The notes under the pieces are model-generated. The model worked only from the letters and a program-made list of their open reading frames with translations. It had not been told where the DNA came from and ran no database searches. A stretch of 21,727 nt of DNA from a virus, in the IMG/VR virus record IMGVR_UViG_3300042305_000424, positions 1-21,727 of that record. One strand, given 5' to 3'. This document shows positions 10,677-17,577 of this stretch, piece after piece (position 1 is the first letter of the stretch; each line of letters begins with the position of its first letter). Made by a program: the position numbers and the translations under genes.

Positions 10677-13039
10677 CCTGAGGCGCCGCCGCCGTCGGTG
10701 GAAATGTTGGTCGGGTCAACGCCGTACATCGGATCCCCAGGCTCGCGCCCCCAGGCATCGCGCTGCATCGCGCCACCGACGATGCCGCCTCCAGTGCTAC
10801 CACCGCCTGTGCTGCCGCTGGGCGGCTTGCCGTAATCAGGATTGCCTGGGCTGCGACCCCACTGGTCTTGCACCTGCGCTCTTGCTTGGCCATCAGGGTA
10901 ACCACCACCCCCCGCGCCGCCGCCTGCACCACCCCCTGTGCCACCGCCCGTAGTCCCGCCCGTAACCCTGTCGTAGTCGGCCCGGGTGAAGTTGGTGCCC
11001 ATGGCCTGGTTCCACAGCGCAACTGTCTGGTCAGGAGTCAAGCCCATCTGACGGGCGTAGGCAATACCTGCCGCAGTCCCTGCGTCTGCGTTGCTTGCGC
11101 CAGACTGGATGGCAGCCTTCAGCCCGGCGACGTTGGCACCCGGCGTGATCGTGGACCCAGTCCCCGTGCGGGCGAAGCCAGTCATGGGCGTGTTGTAGAA
11201 CGTCGAGCCCCACTGCAACGTGCTGTTGGCGTTGGCGATCACGTTGTTGATCGCGGCGTCCTTTGCCTCAGGCGTCAGGTTCCCATCGGCCATGATGGCG
11301 TTGATCGTCGAGCTGGTGCTGGACGTGACGTTGGCTGCGAAGGTGCCGGGAACCTGAGCCGTCGACAGGTTGTTGGCCAGCCTGGTCATCGACTCCTGGT
11401 GCGTGCGATCGAGGTTGGCCTGCGTGGTCTGGAAGCTCTGTCGCGCAGTTTCCAGAGTCTGCTGCTGAGCGCGGTCGAGCGCAGACTCGCCGCGCTGGAA
11501 GCTCTGTCGCGCAGTTTCAAGCGCCTGCTGGGCGGTGATGTTGCGGTCGGTCAGCATGATCTGCTGGGCCCGGTCTTTCTCGGCCTGGGAGGCCTGGAAG
11601 GTCTGGGCTGCCGATGCCAGGTTCGCTTGCTGCGTGCGGTCCAGCGCACGCTCGCCAGATTCAAAGGTCCGGCCGGCGACGTTCTCGGTTCGCTGGAACT
11701 CTTGCCGCGCCGTCTCAAGTGCTTGTTGCGCCGAGATGTTGCGGTCGGTCAGCATAATTTGCTGAGCTCGATCCTTTTCGTTCTGAGTGGCCTGGAAGGT
11801 TTGCGCCGCTTGCGCAAGTGAGGACTGCTGATCGCGGTCGAGCTGACGTTGGCCGGCTTCAAACTGGCGAGCGATGATCCCCTCACCACGCTGAAACTCT
11901 TGACGTGACTGCTCAAGTGCCTGCTGCGCCGAGATGTTCTTGTCGGTCAGCATGATCTGCTGAGCACGGTCTTTCTCGTTCTGGGTAGCTTGGAAAGTCT
12001 GGGCTGCCGAGGCCAGGTTTGCCTGCTGATTGCGGTCGAGCGCAGACTCGCCCCGTTGGAACTCTTGCCGGGCCTTCTCCATGGCAGCCGTAGCCGTAAT
12101 GCTTTTGTCGGCCAGCATGATCTGCTGGGCGCGGTCCTTCTCGGCTTGGGAGGCTTGGAAGTCCTGCGCAGCTTGAGCTAGGGTCACTTGCTGGGTTCGA
12201 TCAAGGCCGCGCTGCTGGGCCTCAAACGTGCGACCTGCCAAGTTCTCTGCGCCTGTGAACTGTTGCTGCGACGTCTGCAGCTCACGCTGCAATGATCGAT
12301 CCATCCCAGACTGGCTGCTCTGGAACGATTGCTGCGCGCTCAAGACCATCATCTGCTGTTGCCGGTCCAGATTGTTCTCTGCTGCCTGGAACCTTTGCTG
12401 CGCATCCTGCAGGTCCTTCTGAGCGGCAATGCTTTGATCTTGCAGGAAGCGCTGCTGAGCCCTGTCAAGATTGTTTTGTGCACCAGTGAATTCCTGCTGA
12501 ACCTTCAGAAGGATTGACTGCTGTTGGCGATCAAGCGCGCTTTCGCGAGACGTGAACGCCTGCTGCCCCGTCTGCAGGCCGAACTTGTTCTGTTCACCGG
12601 CGTTGAACATGCCGGCCTGGTTGATGGCCTCCTGGTTTGCCAAAGCGCGGTTGGAGTAGGTCTGCGCGTCCTGCTGCGCGATCGGCGTGATGCGGTCGAT
12701 CATGGCCGCCACGCCAGCGCCCTGCGACATGGAGCTGTTGACCAGGCCGCGCTGGTTCATGTTCTGCAGCGCCAGCGTGCGGGCCCGCTGCATCAGCGGA
12801 TTGTCCTTCGCCAGCAAAGACTCCACCTGGCCGGCCGCGGTCTCGGACGGGCGGCTCACCTCGCGCTGCTGCGCCTGGAACTGGGCGGCCTGCGTCATCG
12901 GAGCAGCGGCTGCGGCAGCGGGCGTCGTCGCAGCGGACTGCCCGGCGTTGGAGTTGCCCATGGCACCGCCGACAATCCCATTGCCTGAGCCGGACGGCTG
13001 CTGAGTGTCGTAGGGGTTGTTGGTGACCGTGGTTGCCAT
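10673..13039 (-). CDS. Long helical virion/ejection protein with hendecad repeats, 788 aa
   Basis: The ATG is preceded by GAGGG. Residues 1-60 are low-complexity (Ala, Gly, Ser, Gln), and 61-157 are helical. Residues 158-553 are 36 consecutive 11-residue units with no insertion or deletion, of the type L-D-R-x-Q-Q-x-x-L-x-x and A-A-Q-x-F-Q-A-x-Q-x-E. Residues 554-690 form a mixed domain, and the rest is a Gly/Thr-rich tail. It has no cysteine-rich, enzymatic or membrane motif. Hendecads give long straight helices, so an extended virion or ejection protein is likely. The module of ejection-type genes behind it supports this. The stop overlaps the GNAT start (ATGA). Confidence 0.7.
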   Translation of the reverse strand: MATTVTNNPYDTQQPSGSGNGIVGGAMGNSNAGQSAATTPAAAAAAPMTQAAQFQAQQREVSRPSETAAGQVESLLAKDNPLMQRARTLALQNMNQRGLVNSSMSQGAGVAAMIDRITPIAQQDAQTYSNRALANQEAINQAGMFNAGEQNKFGLQTGQQAFTSRESALDRQQQSILLKVQQEFTGAQNNLDRAQQRFLQDQSIAAQKDLQDAQQRFQAAENNLDRQQQMMVLSAQQSFQSSQSGMDRSLQRELQTSQQQFTGAENLAGRTFEAQQRGLDRTQQVTLAQAAQDFQASQAEKDRAQQIMLADKSITATAAMEKARQEFQRGESALDRNQQANLASAAQTFQATQNEKDRAQQIMLTDKNISAQQALEQSRQEFQRGEGIIARQFEAGQRQLDRDQQSSLAQAAQTFQATQNEKDRAQQIMLTDRNISAQQALETARQEFQRTENVAGRTFESGERALDRTQQANLASAAQTFQASQAEKDRAQQIMLTDRNITAQQALETARQSFQRGESALDRAQQQTLETARQSFQTTQANLDRTHQESMTRLANNLSTAQVPGTFAANVTSSTSSTINAIMADGNLTPEAKDAAINNVIANANSTLQWGSTFYNTPMTGFARTGTGSTITPGANVAGLKAAIQSGASNADAGTAAGIAYARQMGLTPDQTVALWNQAMGTNFTRADYDRVTGGTTGGGTGGGAGGGAGGGGYPDGQARAQVQDQWGRSPGNPDYGKPPSGSTGGGSTGGGIVGGAMQRDAWGREPGDPMYGVDPTNISTDGGGASG
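11381..12568 (-). repeat. Array of 36 hendecad (33-bp) coding units
   Basis: The stretch encodes residues 158-553 of the 788-aa protein as 36 units of 11 residues in one register. A higher-order pattern lies on top: the string E-K-D-R-A-Q-Q-I-M-L recurs at residues 300, 355, 421 and 487, spacings of 55, 66 and 66 residues, which are five, six and six units. The DNA therefore carries imperfect direct repeats of 165 and 198 bp. Growth and loss of whole units by recombination would explain both levels. Confidence 0.85.
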
Positions 13040-13049
13040 GAAAAGCCCT

Positions 13050-13079
13050 CAAACGAAAATGGCCCGCCGAGGCGAGCCA
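13050..13079 (-). terminator. Intrinsic terminator after the lysis cassette
   Basis: Read on the minus strand, UGGCUCGC pairs with GCGGGCCA (eight pairs, one G-U) around CUCG, and the stem is followed by UUUUCGUUU. A GC-rich stem with a U-rich tail is the normal form of a factor-independent terminator. It lies 74 bases beyond the endolysin stop and 11 bases before the start of the 788-aa gene, so it should reduce transcription entering the ejection module. Confidence 0.65.
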
Positions 13080-13113
13080 GTGCGATCACTGCAGACGCAA
13101 TGACCCGCGGGAG

Positions 13114-13141
13114 ATTGTATGGGGAAAGACAGCATTGTGAT
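13114..13141 (-). promoter_or_regulatory. Candidate sigma70-type promoter for the ejection module
   Basis: On the minus strand ATCACA (13136-13141) and TACAAT (13114-13119) are separated by 16 bases, matching the -35 consensus at four of six and the -10 at five of six positions. It lies just after the endolysin stop and points toward the 788-aa gene. The -10 match is the stronger part of the evidence. A terminator lies between it and that gene. Confidence 0.4.
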
Positions 13142-13152
13142 ACCCCCCTGTG

Positions 13153-13620
13153 TTACAGCAGGGCAGCCTCGGCCTGACGACGCCGGACCAGCCCAGGAAG
13201 AACTTTTCCGCCGCCCCTGGTCCAGAGCATGAGCTGCTCCTTAGCGTCTTCCCAGTCGCCGGCATCCACGCGCTTGCGCAGCGTGCTGGCCCGGTATCTG
13301 GCCACCCCGAGGTTGTAGGCGAAGTCCGTCAGGGCGCCGAGCGCACGCGGACGCGCCAGAAGGCCCGGAGAGGCCTTCAAAACACCAGCCAGGTAGTTGT
13401 GCCTCAACTCGTGCACCAGCCACTCCTCAGCGGTCTCCTTGCTGATCGGCGGGTGCTCCATCGTCACCTTGCTGCCGTCAGGCTTCCAGACCGTTCCGTA
13501 GCCGATGGTGGGGTAGCCGGCCGGGCAGATGTAGGGCTGAAGCCTCAGCCCCTCGAACGGCCGGCACAGGGCGGCAGCCACCTCGACGGCCTCATCGACT
13601 GCGCTCGTAGACACGGCCAA
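13153..13620 (-). CDS. Endolysin, GH24 muramidase (phage lysozyme)
   Basis: A 155-aa protein with the T4-type lysozyme active-site layout. Glu23 in F-E-G-L-R-L is followed by 8 residues and Cys32, then 5 residues and Thr38 within P-A-G-Y-P-T-I-G-Y-G-T. Further family features are E-E-W-L-V-H-E-L, A-L-T-D-F-A-Y-N-L-G and a final G-L-V-R-R-R-Q-A-E. It cleaves the glycan strands of peptidoglycan. There is no signal peptide, so it needs the holin encoded just upstream. The start shown is a TTG at 13620 overlapping the holin by 29 bases. A GTG at codon 3, or a GTG at codon 14 that has GAGG upstream, is possible and would keep the catalytic residues. Confidence 0.9.
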   Translation of the reverse strand: MAVSTSAVDEAVEVAAALCRPFEGLRLQPYICPAGYPTIGYGTVWKPDGSKVTMEHPPISKETAEEWLVHELRHNYLAGVLKASPGLLARPRALGALTDFAYNLGVARYRASTLRKRVDAGDWEDAKEQLMLWTRGGGKVLPGLVRRRQAEAALL

Positions 13621-14059
13621 CGAACCAGAAGCTGATGATCATGTTGAAGACGGCCAGGTCGTCGCTACCCCACATCGAGGTCAGCACGTCCTTCCAGTTG
13701 CCGCCCTGCTCAATGGCGATGAGGTAGGCTGCCACTTTCACGGCAGCGTACAGTGCCAAGAACAGATAGGTCACCGTGGGCCGCACCAGCGCCGAGATGG
13801 CGGAGACAAACCAGCCGGCATTCTTGGCGGTCTCAGACTGCTCCTTGAACGCCTGCGTCATGGCGTCTAGCTCAGCGGTCTGAAGCTGGACATCAGCCTG
13901 GCGCATGGCGATTTCGCCGCGCACCTTGGCGAACTCCATCTCCGCCTCGACCATGCGCAACTCGTGCGCGCGTTCGTTCTTCTTGTCGAAGAGCTTGAAC
14001 AGCTCAGGCGCCAGGCGGAGCACGCCGCCGAACACGCCGCCAAGTAGGGACTCAAGCAT
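13592..14059 (-). CDS. Holin of the three-TM (GTA-type) family
   Basis: The start is placed at the ATG at 14059 because AGGAG (14067-14071) is 7 bases upstream. A GTG at 14062 is too close to it. The 155-aa product opens with a short amphipathic/hydrophobic segment (L-L-G-G-V-F-G-G-V-L-R-L), then F-D-K-K-N-E-R-A-H-E-L and a long charged helix. Hydrophobic segments follow at about 82-115 (including R-P-T-V-T-Y-L-F-L) and 137-150 (F-N-M-I-I-S-F-W-F-V). This matches the Holin_3TM family first described for gene-transfer agents. It should form the inner-membrane lesion that releases or activates the endolysin encoded next. Confidence 0.85.
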   Translation of the reverse strand: MLESLLGGVFGGVLRLAPELFKLFDKKNERAHELRMVEAEMEFAKVRGEIAMRQADVQLQTAELDAMTQAFKEQSETAKNAGWFVSAISALVRPTVTYLFLALYAAVKVAAYLIAIEQGGNWKDVLTSMWGSDDLAVFNMIISFWFVGRVYERSR

Positions 14060-14337
14060 CACTTAGCTCCTTTCGCCATTCTTTCGCGCTCCTCGAGCAG
14101 CCTAACCTTGACCTGAAGCTCGTTGATGTGCGCCATCAGTTGCTCTTTGAGGATGGCACGCTTCTCAGCAGATAGGGGACTGTCGGTGGGCACACCTTGG
14201 GCCGTGATAAGCGCAGGCATGGAGCCTTCGATCTTGGTCAGCCGTTCAGAGAAAGAGTTCACCTGCCCAAGCAGCCAGGCCAGCGCTGCCACCACGATCG
14301 GGATGATCGCCTTCAGTACATCTGACCAAGCCATCAT
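14059..14337 (-). CDS. Small N-terminally anchored lysis-cassette protein (spanin- or holin-accessory-like)
   Basis: A 92-aa protein with a hydrophobic segment at about residues 8-25 (L-K-A-I-I-P-I-V-V-A-A-L-A-W-L-L-G-Q). A helical charged C-terminal half follows (K-R-A-I-L-K-E-Q-L-M-A-H-I-N-E-L-Q-V-K-V-R-L-L-E-E-R-E). An N-terminal anchor followed by coiled coil is also the layout of inner-membrane spanins, but the protein is short for that and I find no lipobox-bearing partner. Two adjacent ATGs at 14337 and 14334 overlap the previous stop. Its own stop TGA overlaps the holin start. Confidence 0.6.
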   Translation of the reverse strand: MMAWSDVLKAIIPIVVAALAWLLGQVNSFSERLTKIEGSMPALITAQGVPTDSPLSAEKRAILKEQLMAHINELQVKVRLLEERERMAKGAK

Positions 14338-14612
14338 CGATCCAGGAACTTAAATCCGAACTGGACCATCGCGAACAGCAAGGTGGCCGCGACCCAGACG
14401 CCGATGCCGCGGTTGACCCACTGATCTACCTTGCGGTCGGTCTTGTGGATCGCCTGGTCATGCACCGCGATGTTGGCCTCGCACTTGCCGATCCGCTCGC
14501 CCTGGCTCGACTGGCGCTCTTCGATAAGGATGAGACGCTGCACCGCATCGGTCAGCTTGTCCACTTTCGTTTCCAGTCGACGAAGGTCTTCGCTGTATAC
14601 ATCACTGACCAT
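14334..14612 (-). CDS. Small coiled-coil protein with C-terminal TM (XhlA-like)
   Basis: A 92-aa protein with a charged coiled-coil N-terminal region (D-L-R-R-L-E-T-K-V-D-K-L-T-D-A-V-Q-R-L) and one hydrophobic segment near residues 70-88 (G-V-W-V-A-A-T-L-L-F-A-M-V-Q-F). Coiled coil plus C-terminal anchor in about 90 residues is the layout of the XhlA holin-accessory type. It is first in the lysis cassette and overlaps the next gene (TGATG). The ribosome binding site is weak. Family membership is inferred from layout rather than from a diagnostic motif. Confidence 0.6.
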   Translation of the reverse strand: MVSDVYSEDLRRLETKVDKLTDAVQRLILIEERQSSQGERIGKCEANIAVHDQAIHKTDRKVDQWVNRGIGVWVAATLLFAMVQFGFKFLDR

Positions 14613-14632
14613 GGCTTGCTTTCAGTTACTGA

Positions 14633-15193
14633 TTAGTTGGGCCAGACCAGCGGAGGCAGCTCGGCCTCGATGTCCGCGAAGCCCGTGGGCATCGGCCGCG
14701 TGCCGGCCTGCACCTCGGCCAGCATGACGTACAGCGCCTCCCAGGTTTCGGCCCGCGCATCGCGGCAGTAGGTGCCCTCGATGTCGAACTTTGGCACCGA
14801 GCACCCGGCGTAGCCGCTTGCGCTCTTGATGTCGTCGTATTGGCGCGTGCGGGCGAAGGCGTCCAGGCGGTCTTGTGTGGCCTGAACGATTCCGGCTTGC
14901 AGCCGGGCCGCTTGCTCGGCCTGCGCCTGGGCGATTTCCTCCGCACTCCACGGCACCACGGAGCGGGTCACCACCACCACCTTGCGCTGGGCGTCAGGCG
15001 TCAGCGTTTCATCGCCGTACCGCTGATGCTGGCCGAGCGCGGGCGAGGCTTCTTCCTCGGGCCACCACGCGCAGTCCTGCACGCCGAGCGCGGGATCGGT
15101 CCATGACAGGTCGGCCAGAGACTCGGGGGCGAGGCCCTGTAGGAAGGACGGCAGAGGGTCGCGGGAGGCTGTGGAGTTTTGGATTTTTATCAT
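14633..15193 (-). CDS. Tail fibre assembly-like protein, 186 aa
   Basis: The start MIKIQNS at 15193 is chosen because AAGGAG (15200-15205) lies 6 bases upstream. A start nine codons earlier, at 15220, has no such site. The C-terminal half has F-A-R-T-R-x-Y-D-D-I (about residue 110), G-Y, F-D-I-E-G-T-Y-C-R-D-A-R-A-E-T-W and a final L-P-P-L-V-W-P. This is the signature of a family found after phage tail-tip and fibre genes and usually considered chaperone or assembly proteins. Its position directly behind the glycine-rich tip gene supports that role. Confidence 0.7.
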   Translation of the reverse strand: MIKIQNSTASRDPLPSFLQGLAPESLADLSWTDPALGVQDCAWWPEEEASPALGQHQRYGDETLTPDAQRKVVVVTRSVVPWSAEEIAQAQAEQAARLQAGIVQATQDRLDAFARTRQYDDIKSASGYAGCSVPKFDIEGTYCRDARAETWEALYVMLAEVQAGTRPMPTGFADIEAELPPLVWPN

Positions 15194-15203
15194 GGAGTGC
15201 TCC

Positions 15204-16016
15204 TTATGCGTACCACTCAATTACTACGCCGCCGACGCCGCCTGTGGAGCCTTCGTTGCTTGAGTCCCCAGCCCCGCCGCCGCCAAGTTGTCCGCCAGTA
15301 CCTTGGCCGACGCTTATAGTTGAAGCCCCAAAGGAGCCCCAAGTTCCAGAAAGTCCGCCGTTTCCACCCAAAAAAGTAGGCGTACCCTGACCACCACCCG
15401 CTGCGCCTACACCGCCGCCGCCGCCGCCTAGAGAAGAACTACCGCTACTTCCGCCTCCGCCACCCCCCGGCATTCCATTGTTTGCTGTGTATGCACCGCT
15501 ATCGCCTTGGGTTCCTTGATTTCTGCCCGCACCGCCAGCACCTCCGGGGCCAGCAGCACCGCCGCCGCCTGCTCCGTTGCCACTTCCACCAGCACCGCCG
15601 GTAAAGTTGAATGTGCCACCAGACGCTGTTCCGCCTGCCCCTCCGGCATTGCTGATGGACCTTGCGCCGCCATTACCTACAAGTGCAAAACCACTCCAAT
15701 TCGCAGTAGAAGCGCCGCCGCTTGTCGCCGATACGCCTTGAGCAGCAATGCCCGCCGCCCCCACCGTGTACGCAACTGGAGCAGCCGCTACAAAAGTTGA
15801 TGTAGTGGCGCATCCACCACCGCCTCCGCCAGCAATCGCTCCACCACCGCCGCCACCCACAACCGTGACGCGCATCCACTTTGCGCCCGTAGGCACAGTA
15901 GCGATACCGCTTCCAGCAGTAGCAACCCGCTGGAACGAAACTAAAACAGGCGGGGAAGAAGTAACAGGCTCCGCCAGCGGATTCCCCAAAGAGCTTCTAG
16001 GCAGACCGAGCGGCAT
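15204..16016 (-). CDS. Glycine-rich tail tip / adhesin-like protein
   Basis: A 270-aa protein. After a short Pro-rich start it has the pattern G-S-G-I-A-T-V-P-T-G-A-K-W-M-R-V-T-V-V-G-G-G-G-G-G around residues 35-60, which opens glycine-rich domains of phage tail proteins. Several polyglycine sheets follow (G-G-G-A-A-G-P-G-G-A-G-G and similar) to near the end. Polyglycine lattices of this kind form receptor-binding tips in some phages. Codon use is looser than in neighbours (many GCT, ACT, CTT, GGA and some ATA), which suggests separate acquisition. The stop codon overlaps the ribosome binding site of the next gene. Confidence 0.7.
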   Translation of the reverse strand: MPLGLPRSSLGNPLAEPVTSSPPVLVSFQRVATAGSGIATVPTGAKWMRVTVVGGGGGGAIAGGGGGGCATTSTFVAAAPVAYTVGAAGIAAQGVSATSGGASTANWSGFALVGNGGARSISNAGGAGGTASGGTFNFTGGAGGSGNGAGGGGAAGPGGAGGAGRNQGTQGDSGAYTANNGMPGGGGGGSSGSSSLGGGGGGVGAAGGGQGTPTFLGGNGGLSGTWGSFGASTISVGQGTGGQLGGGGAGDSSNEGSTGGVGGVVIEWYA

Positions 16017-16017
16017 A

Positions 16018-16431
16018 TCAGAAGTCCGTGAATTCAGCTTTGAACACGATGCCGTTGGACAGCGTCACGCCTACACCAACGTACAGGCGATCAGCAGCCT
16101 CAAGGCGGAACGGAGTGGATTCGCTGTAGTTACCGAACGAGGTTTCGGGGATGGCGGTTGTGGTGGCGACGGTGTGCGCCGCCATCAACTCAGTGTCAAC
16201 CAACCGCAGCGTGGTGCCGCCGTCTTTGGACAGAAACAGATACAGCGTGGTTGCCGTCACCGTTGCCCGAGGGATGGCCCACAGACGGGTTACCAGAGCG
16301 CCATCAGCGCCAGCGGTCACCAACAGAGTCGTATTGGTTGGCGTGGTGTCAATCGATGCAGTGGCCGTCGTGGAGACGGCAATGCCAGTCTTGGGCGCCT
16401 GCGCGAAGGGGGCGGTGAAGGTCTTTGCCAT
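16018..16431 (-). CDS. Tail-associated protein, 137 aa
   Basis: The ATG is preceded by GAGG with a 7-base spacer. The product starts with M-A-K-T-F-T-A-P-F-A-Q and is a compact beta-rich protein (alternating T, V, A; R-L-W-A-I-P-R and L-Y-L-F-L-S-K-D-G-G). Its gene lies between the fibre and the glycine-rich tip gene. Proteins of this type recur next to phage fibres, but their role (fibre adaptor or tip) is not established by the sequence. There is no signal peptide or membrane segment. Confidence 0.65.
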   Translation of the reverse strand: MAKTFTAPFAQAPKTGIAVSTTATASIDTTPTNTTLLVTAGADGALVTRLWAIPRATVTATTLYLFLSKDGGTTLRLVDTELMAAHTVATTTAIPETSFGNYSESTPFRLEAADRLYVGVGVTLSNGIVFKAEFTDF

Positions 16432-16440
16432 GATGGGTCC

Positions 16441-17577
16441 TCAGAATGAGAGAGCGATTGCTTGAGCCTGAGCCAGTGCCGTGTTGTTGGAGAACGGGGT
16501 CGGCGGCGGGAAATTTGTGAACGTGTTGGAGTTGTAATCCATCGTCTTGTTCGTCAGCGTCTGTGTCCCCGCGGGCGTCACCGCATCCGCCCAGCTTGCG
16601 TTCGTGCCATCCGTCGTGACGAACTTGCCTGCGTTGCCAGCCTGACCCGGCAGGGCACTGCTGAAGGCCGCGGCTGTCACGAACGCGGTCGTGGCGACTT
16701 GGGTCGTATTGGTGCCAGGTGCGGCCGTTGGGGCCGTAGGAGTGCCTGTCAGAGCCAGAGATGCCGCGCTGAACGTGCCGCCGGTGGCCTGGGCCACCAG
16801 CGTGCCGTTGGAGTAGATGTTGACGCTCGTCGTTGAGCCGGCATTGGCTGAGCCAAGCGTGATGTTCGTGGTCGAACCGCTTGCGCCGCCAGTGCCGATG
16901 TTGACTGTCTTGGTCTGACCAGACGCGGTCGTGCCCGTGCCCACCCCAACGGTCGTCGCCGAGTTGCTCGAGCCCAGCGTCGCAAACGTCCCGGTCGCGT
17001 TGAACGTGCCGCTGACAAGGGTCGTGCCGGTGAAGGTCTGCGAGATGTTGCCGAGCGTGGCCAAAGACCCCGAAACGTCCGGCAGCGCGTAGCTCCGGGT
17101 CTGGCCTGCAGTGATCCCGCTCAGGTCGAACGCGGCCCCCTTGGTCAGGACGGTCGCGTCCCTCAGGGCGAAGGTCGTGCTCTTGAAAGTGGCGGTCAGG
17201 TACGACCCGTCGTAGAGCAGGTCGCCGCTGCCAGAGATCTGTTTGGACCCGTTCAAGAACAGGACCTGGTTGACCGTGCCCGCGCTCAGCGTGTGGTATC
17301 CGGACCAGGTATGGTTGCCGCTGTGCGTCGGGTTGCCCGACCACGTTATCGAGCTGGGAGCGACGACAAGCGCGCCGCCCGAGAACGACAGCGCGGCCGA
17401 CGCCTCCAAGGCGGTGCCGCCAGCGTTGACCGCCACAAAATCCCCGCCGTTACCCGCCAGCGTCGGCAGCTTGTTGAAGCCCGCCTCAATCTGGTCAAGC
17501 TCCGCCCGCAAGGCCGCGGACGACCCGGGCGAGTTCGGCGTCGGGTACGTCGTGTGATCGTAGTATTCGTTGCTCAT
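16441..17577 (-). CDS. Tail fibre protein
   Basis: A 378-aa protein beginning DHTTYPTPNSPGSSAALRAE followed by a short helix, the N-terminal region commonly used to attach fibres to the tail. The rest is Thr/Ser/Gly-rich and repetitive, in the style of trimeric beta-helical fibre shafts. It contains the widespread fibre motif P-T-A-P-x-G-T-N-T-T-Q-V-A-T-T-A-F-V around residue 282-303 and T-L-T-N-K-T-M near the end. The short C-terminal tail after that lacks an obvious receptor-binding domain, so binding may be carried by the next two products. The start overlaps the nozzle stop (ATGA), indicating translational coupling. Confidence 0.8.
   Translation of the reverse strand: MSNEYYDHTTYPTPNSPGSSAALRAELDQIEAGFNKLPTLAGNGGDFVAVNAGGTALEASAALSFSGGALVVAPSSITWSGNPTHSGNHTWSGYHTLSAGTVNQVLFLNGSKQISGSGDLLYDGSYLTATFKSTTFALRDATVLTKGAAFDLSGITAGQTRSYALPDVSGSLATLGNISQTFTGTTLVSGTFNATGTFATLGSSNSATTVGVGTGTTASGQTKTVNIGTGGASGSTTNITLGSANAGSTTSVNIYSNGTLVAQATGGTFSAASLALTGTPTAPTAAPGTNTTQVATTAFVTAAAFSSALPGQAGNAGKFVTTDGTNASWADAVTPAGTQTLTNKTMDYNSNTFTNFPPPTPFSNNTALAQAQAIALSF

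Noticed and set aside
10868-11821. Plus-strand frame opposite the hendecad gene, with repeats
   Set aside because: Its repeats are only the reverse image of the 11-residue register in the minus-strand protein.
11381-12568. Possible CRISPR array or tandem DNA satellite
   Set aside because: The periodicity is 33 bp and explained by protein hendecads; there are no identical repeats with unique spacers.
13145-13165. Inverted repeat CCCTG/CAGGG at the endolysin stop
   Set aside because: Five pairs with an unpaired interior; too weak beside the clear terminator at 13050-13079.
15204-17577. Possible diversity-generating retroelement target in the tail fibre region
   Set aside because: No reverse transcriptase, template repeat or accessory gene is present in the window.
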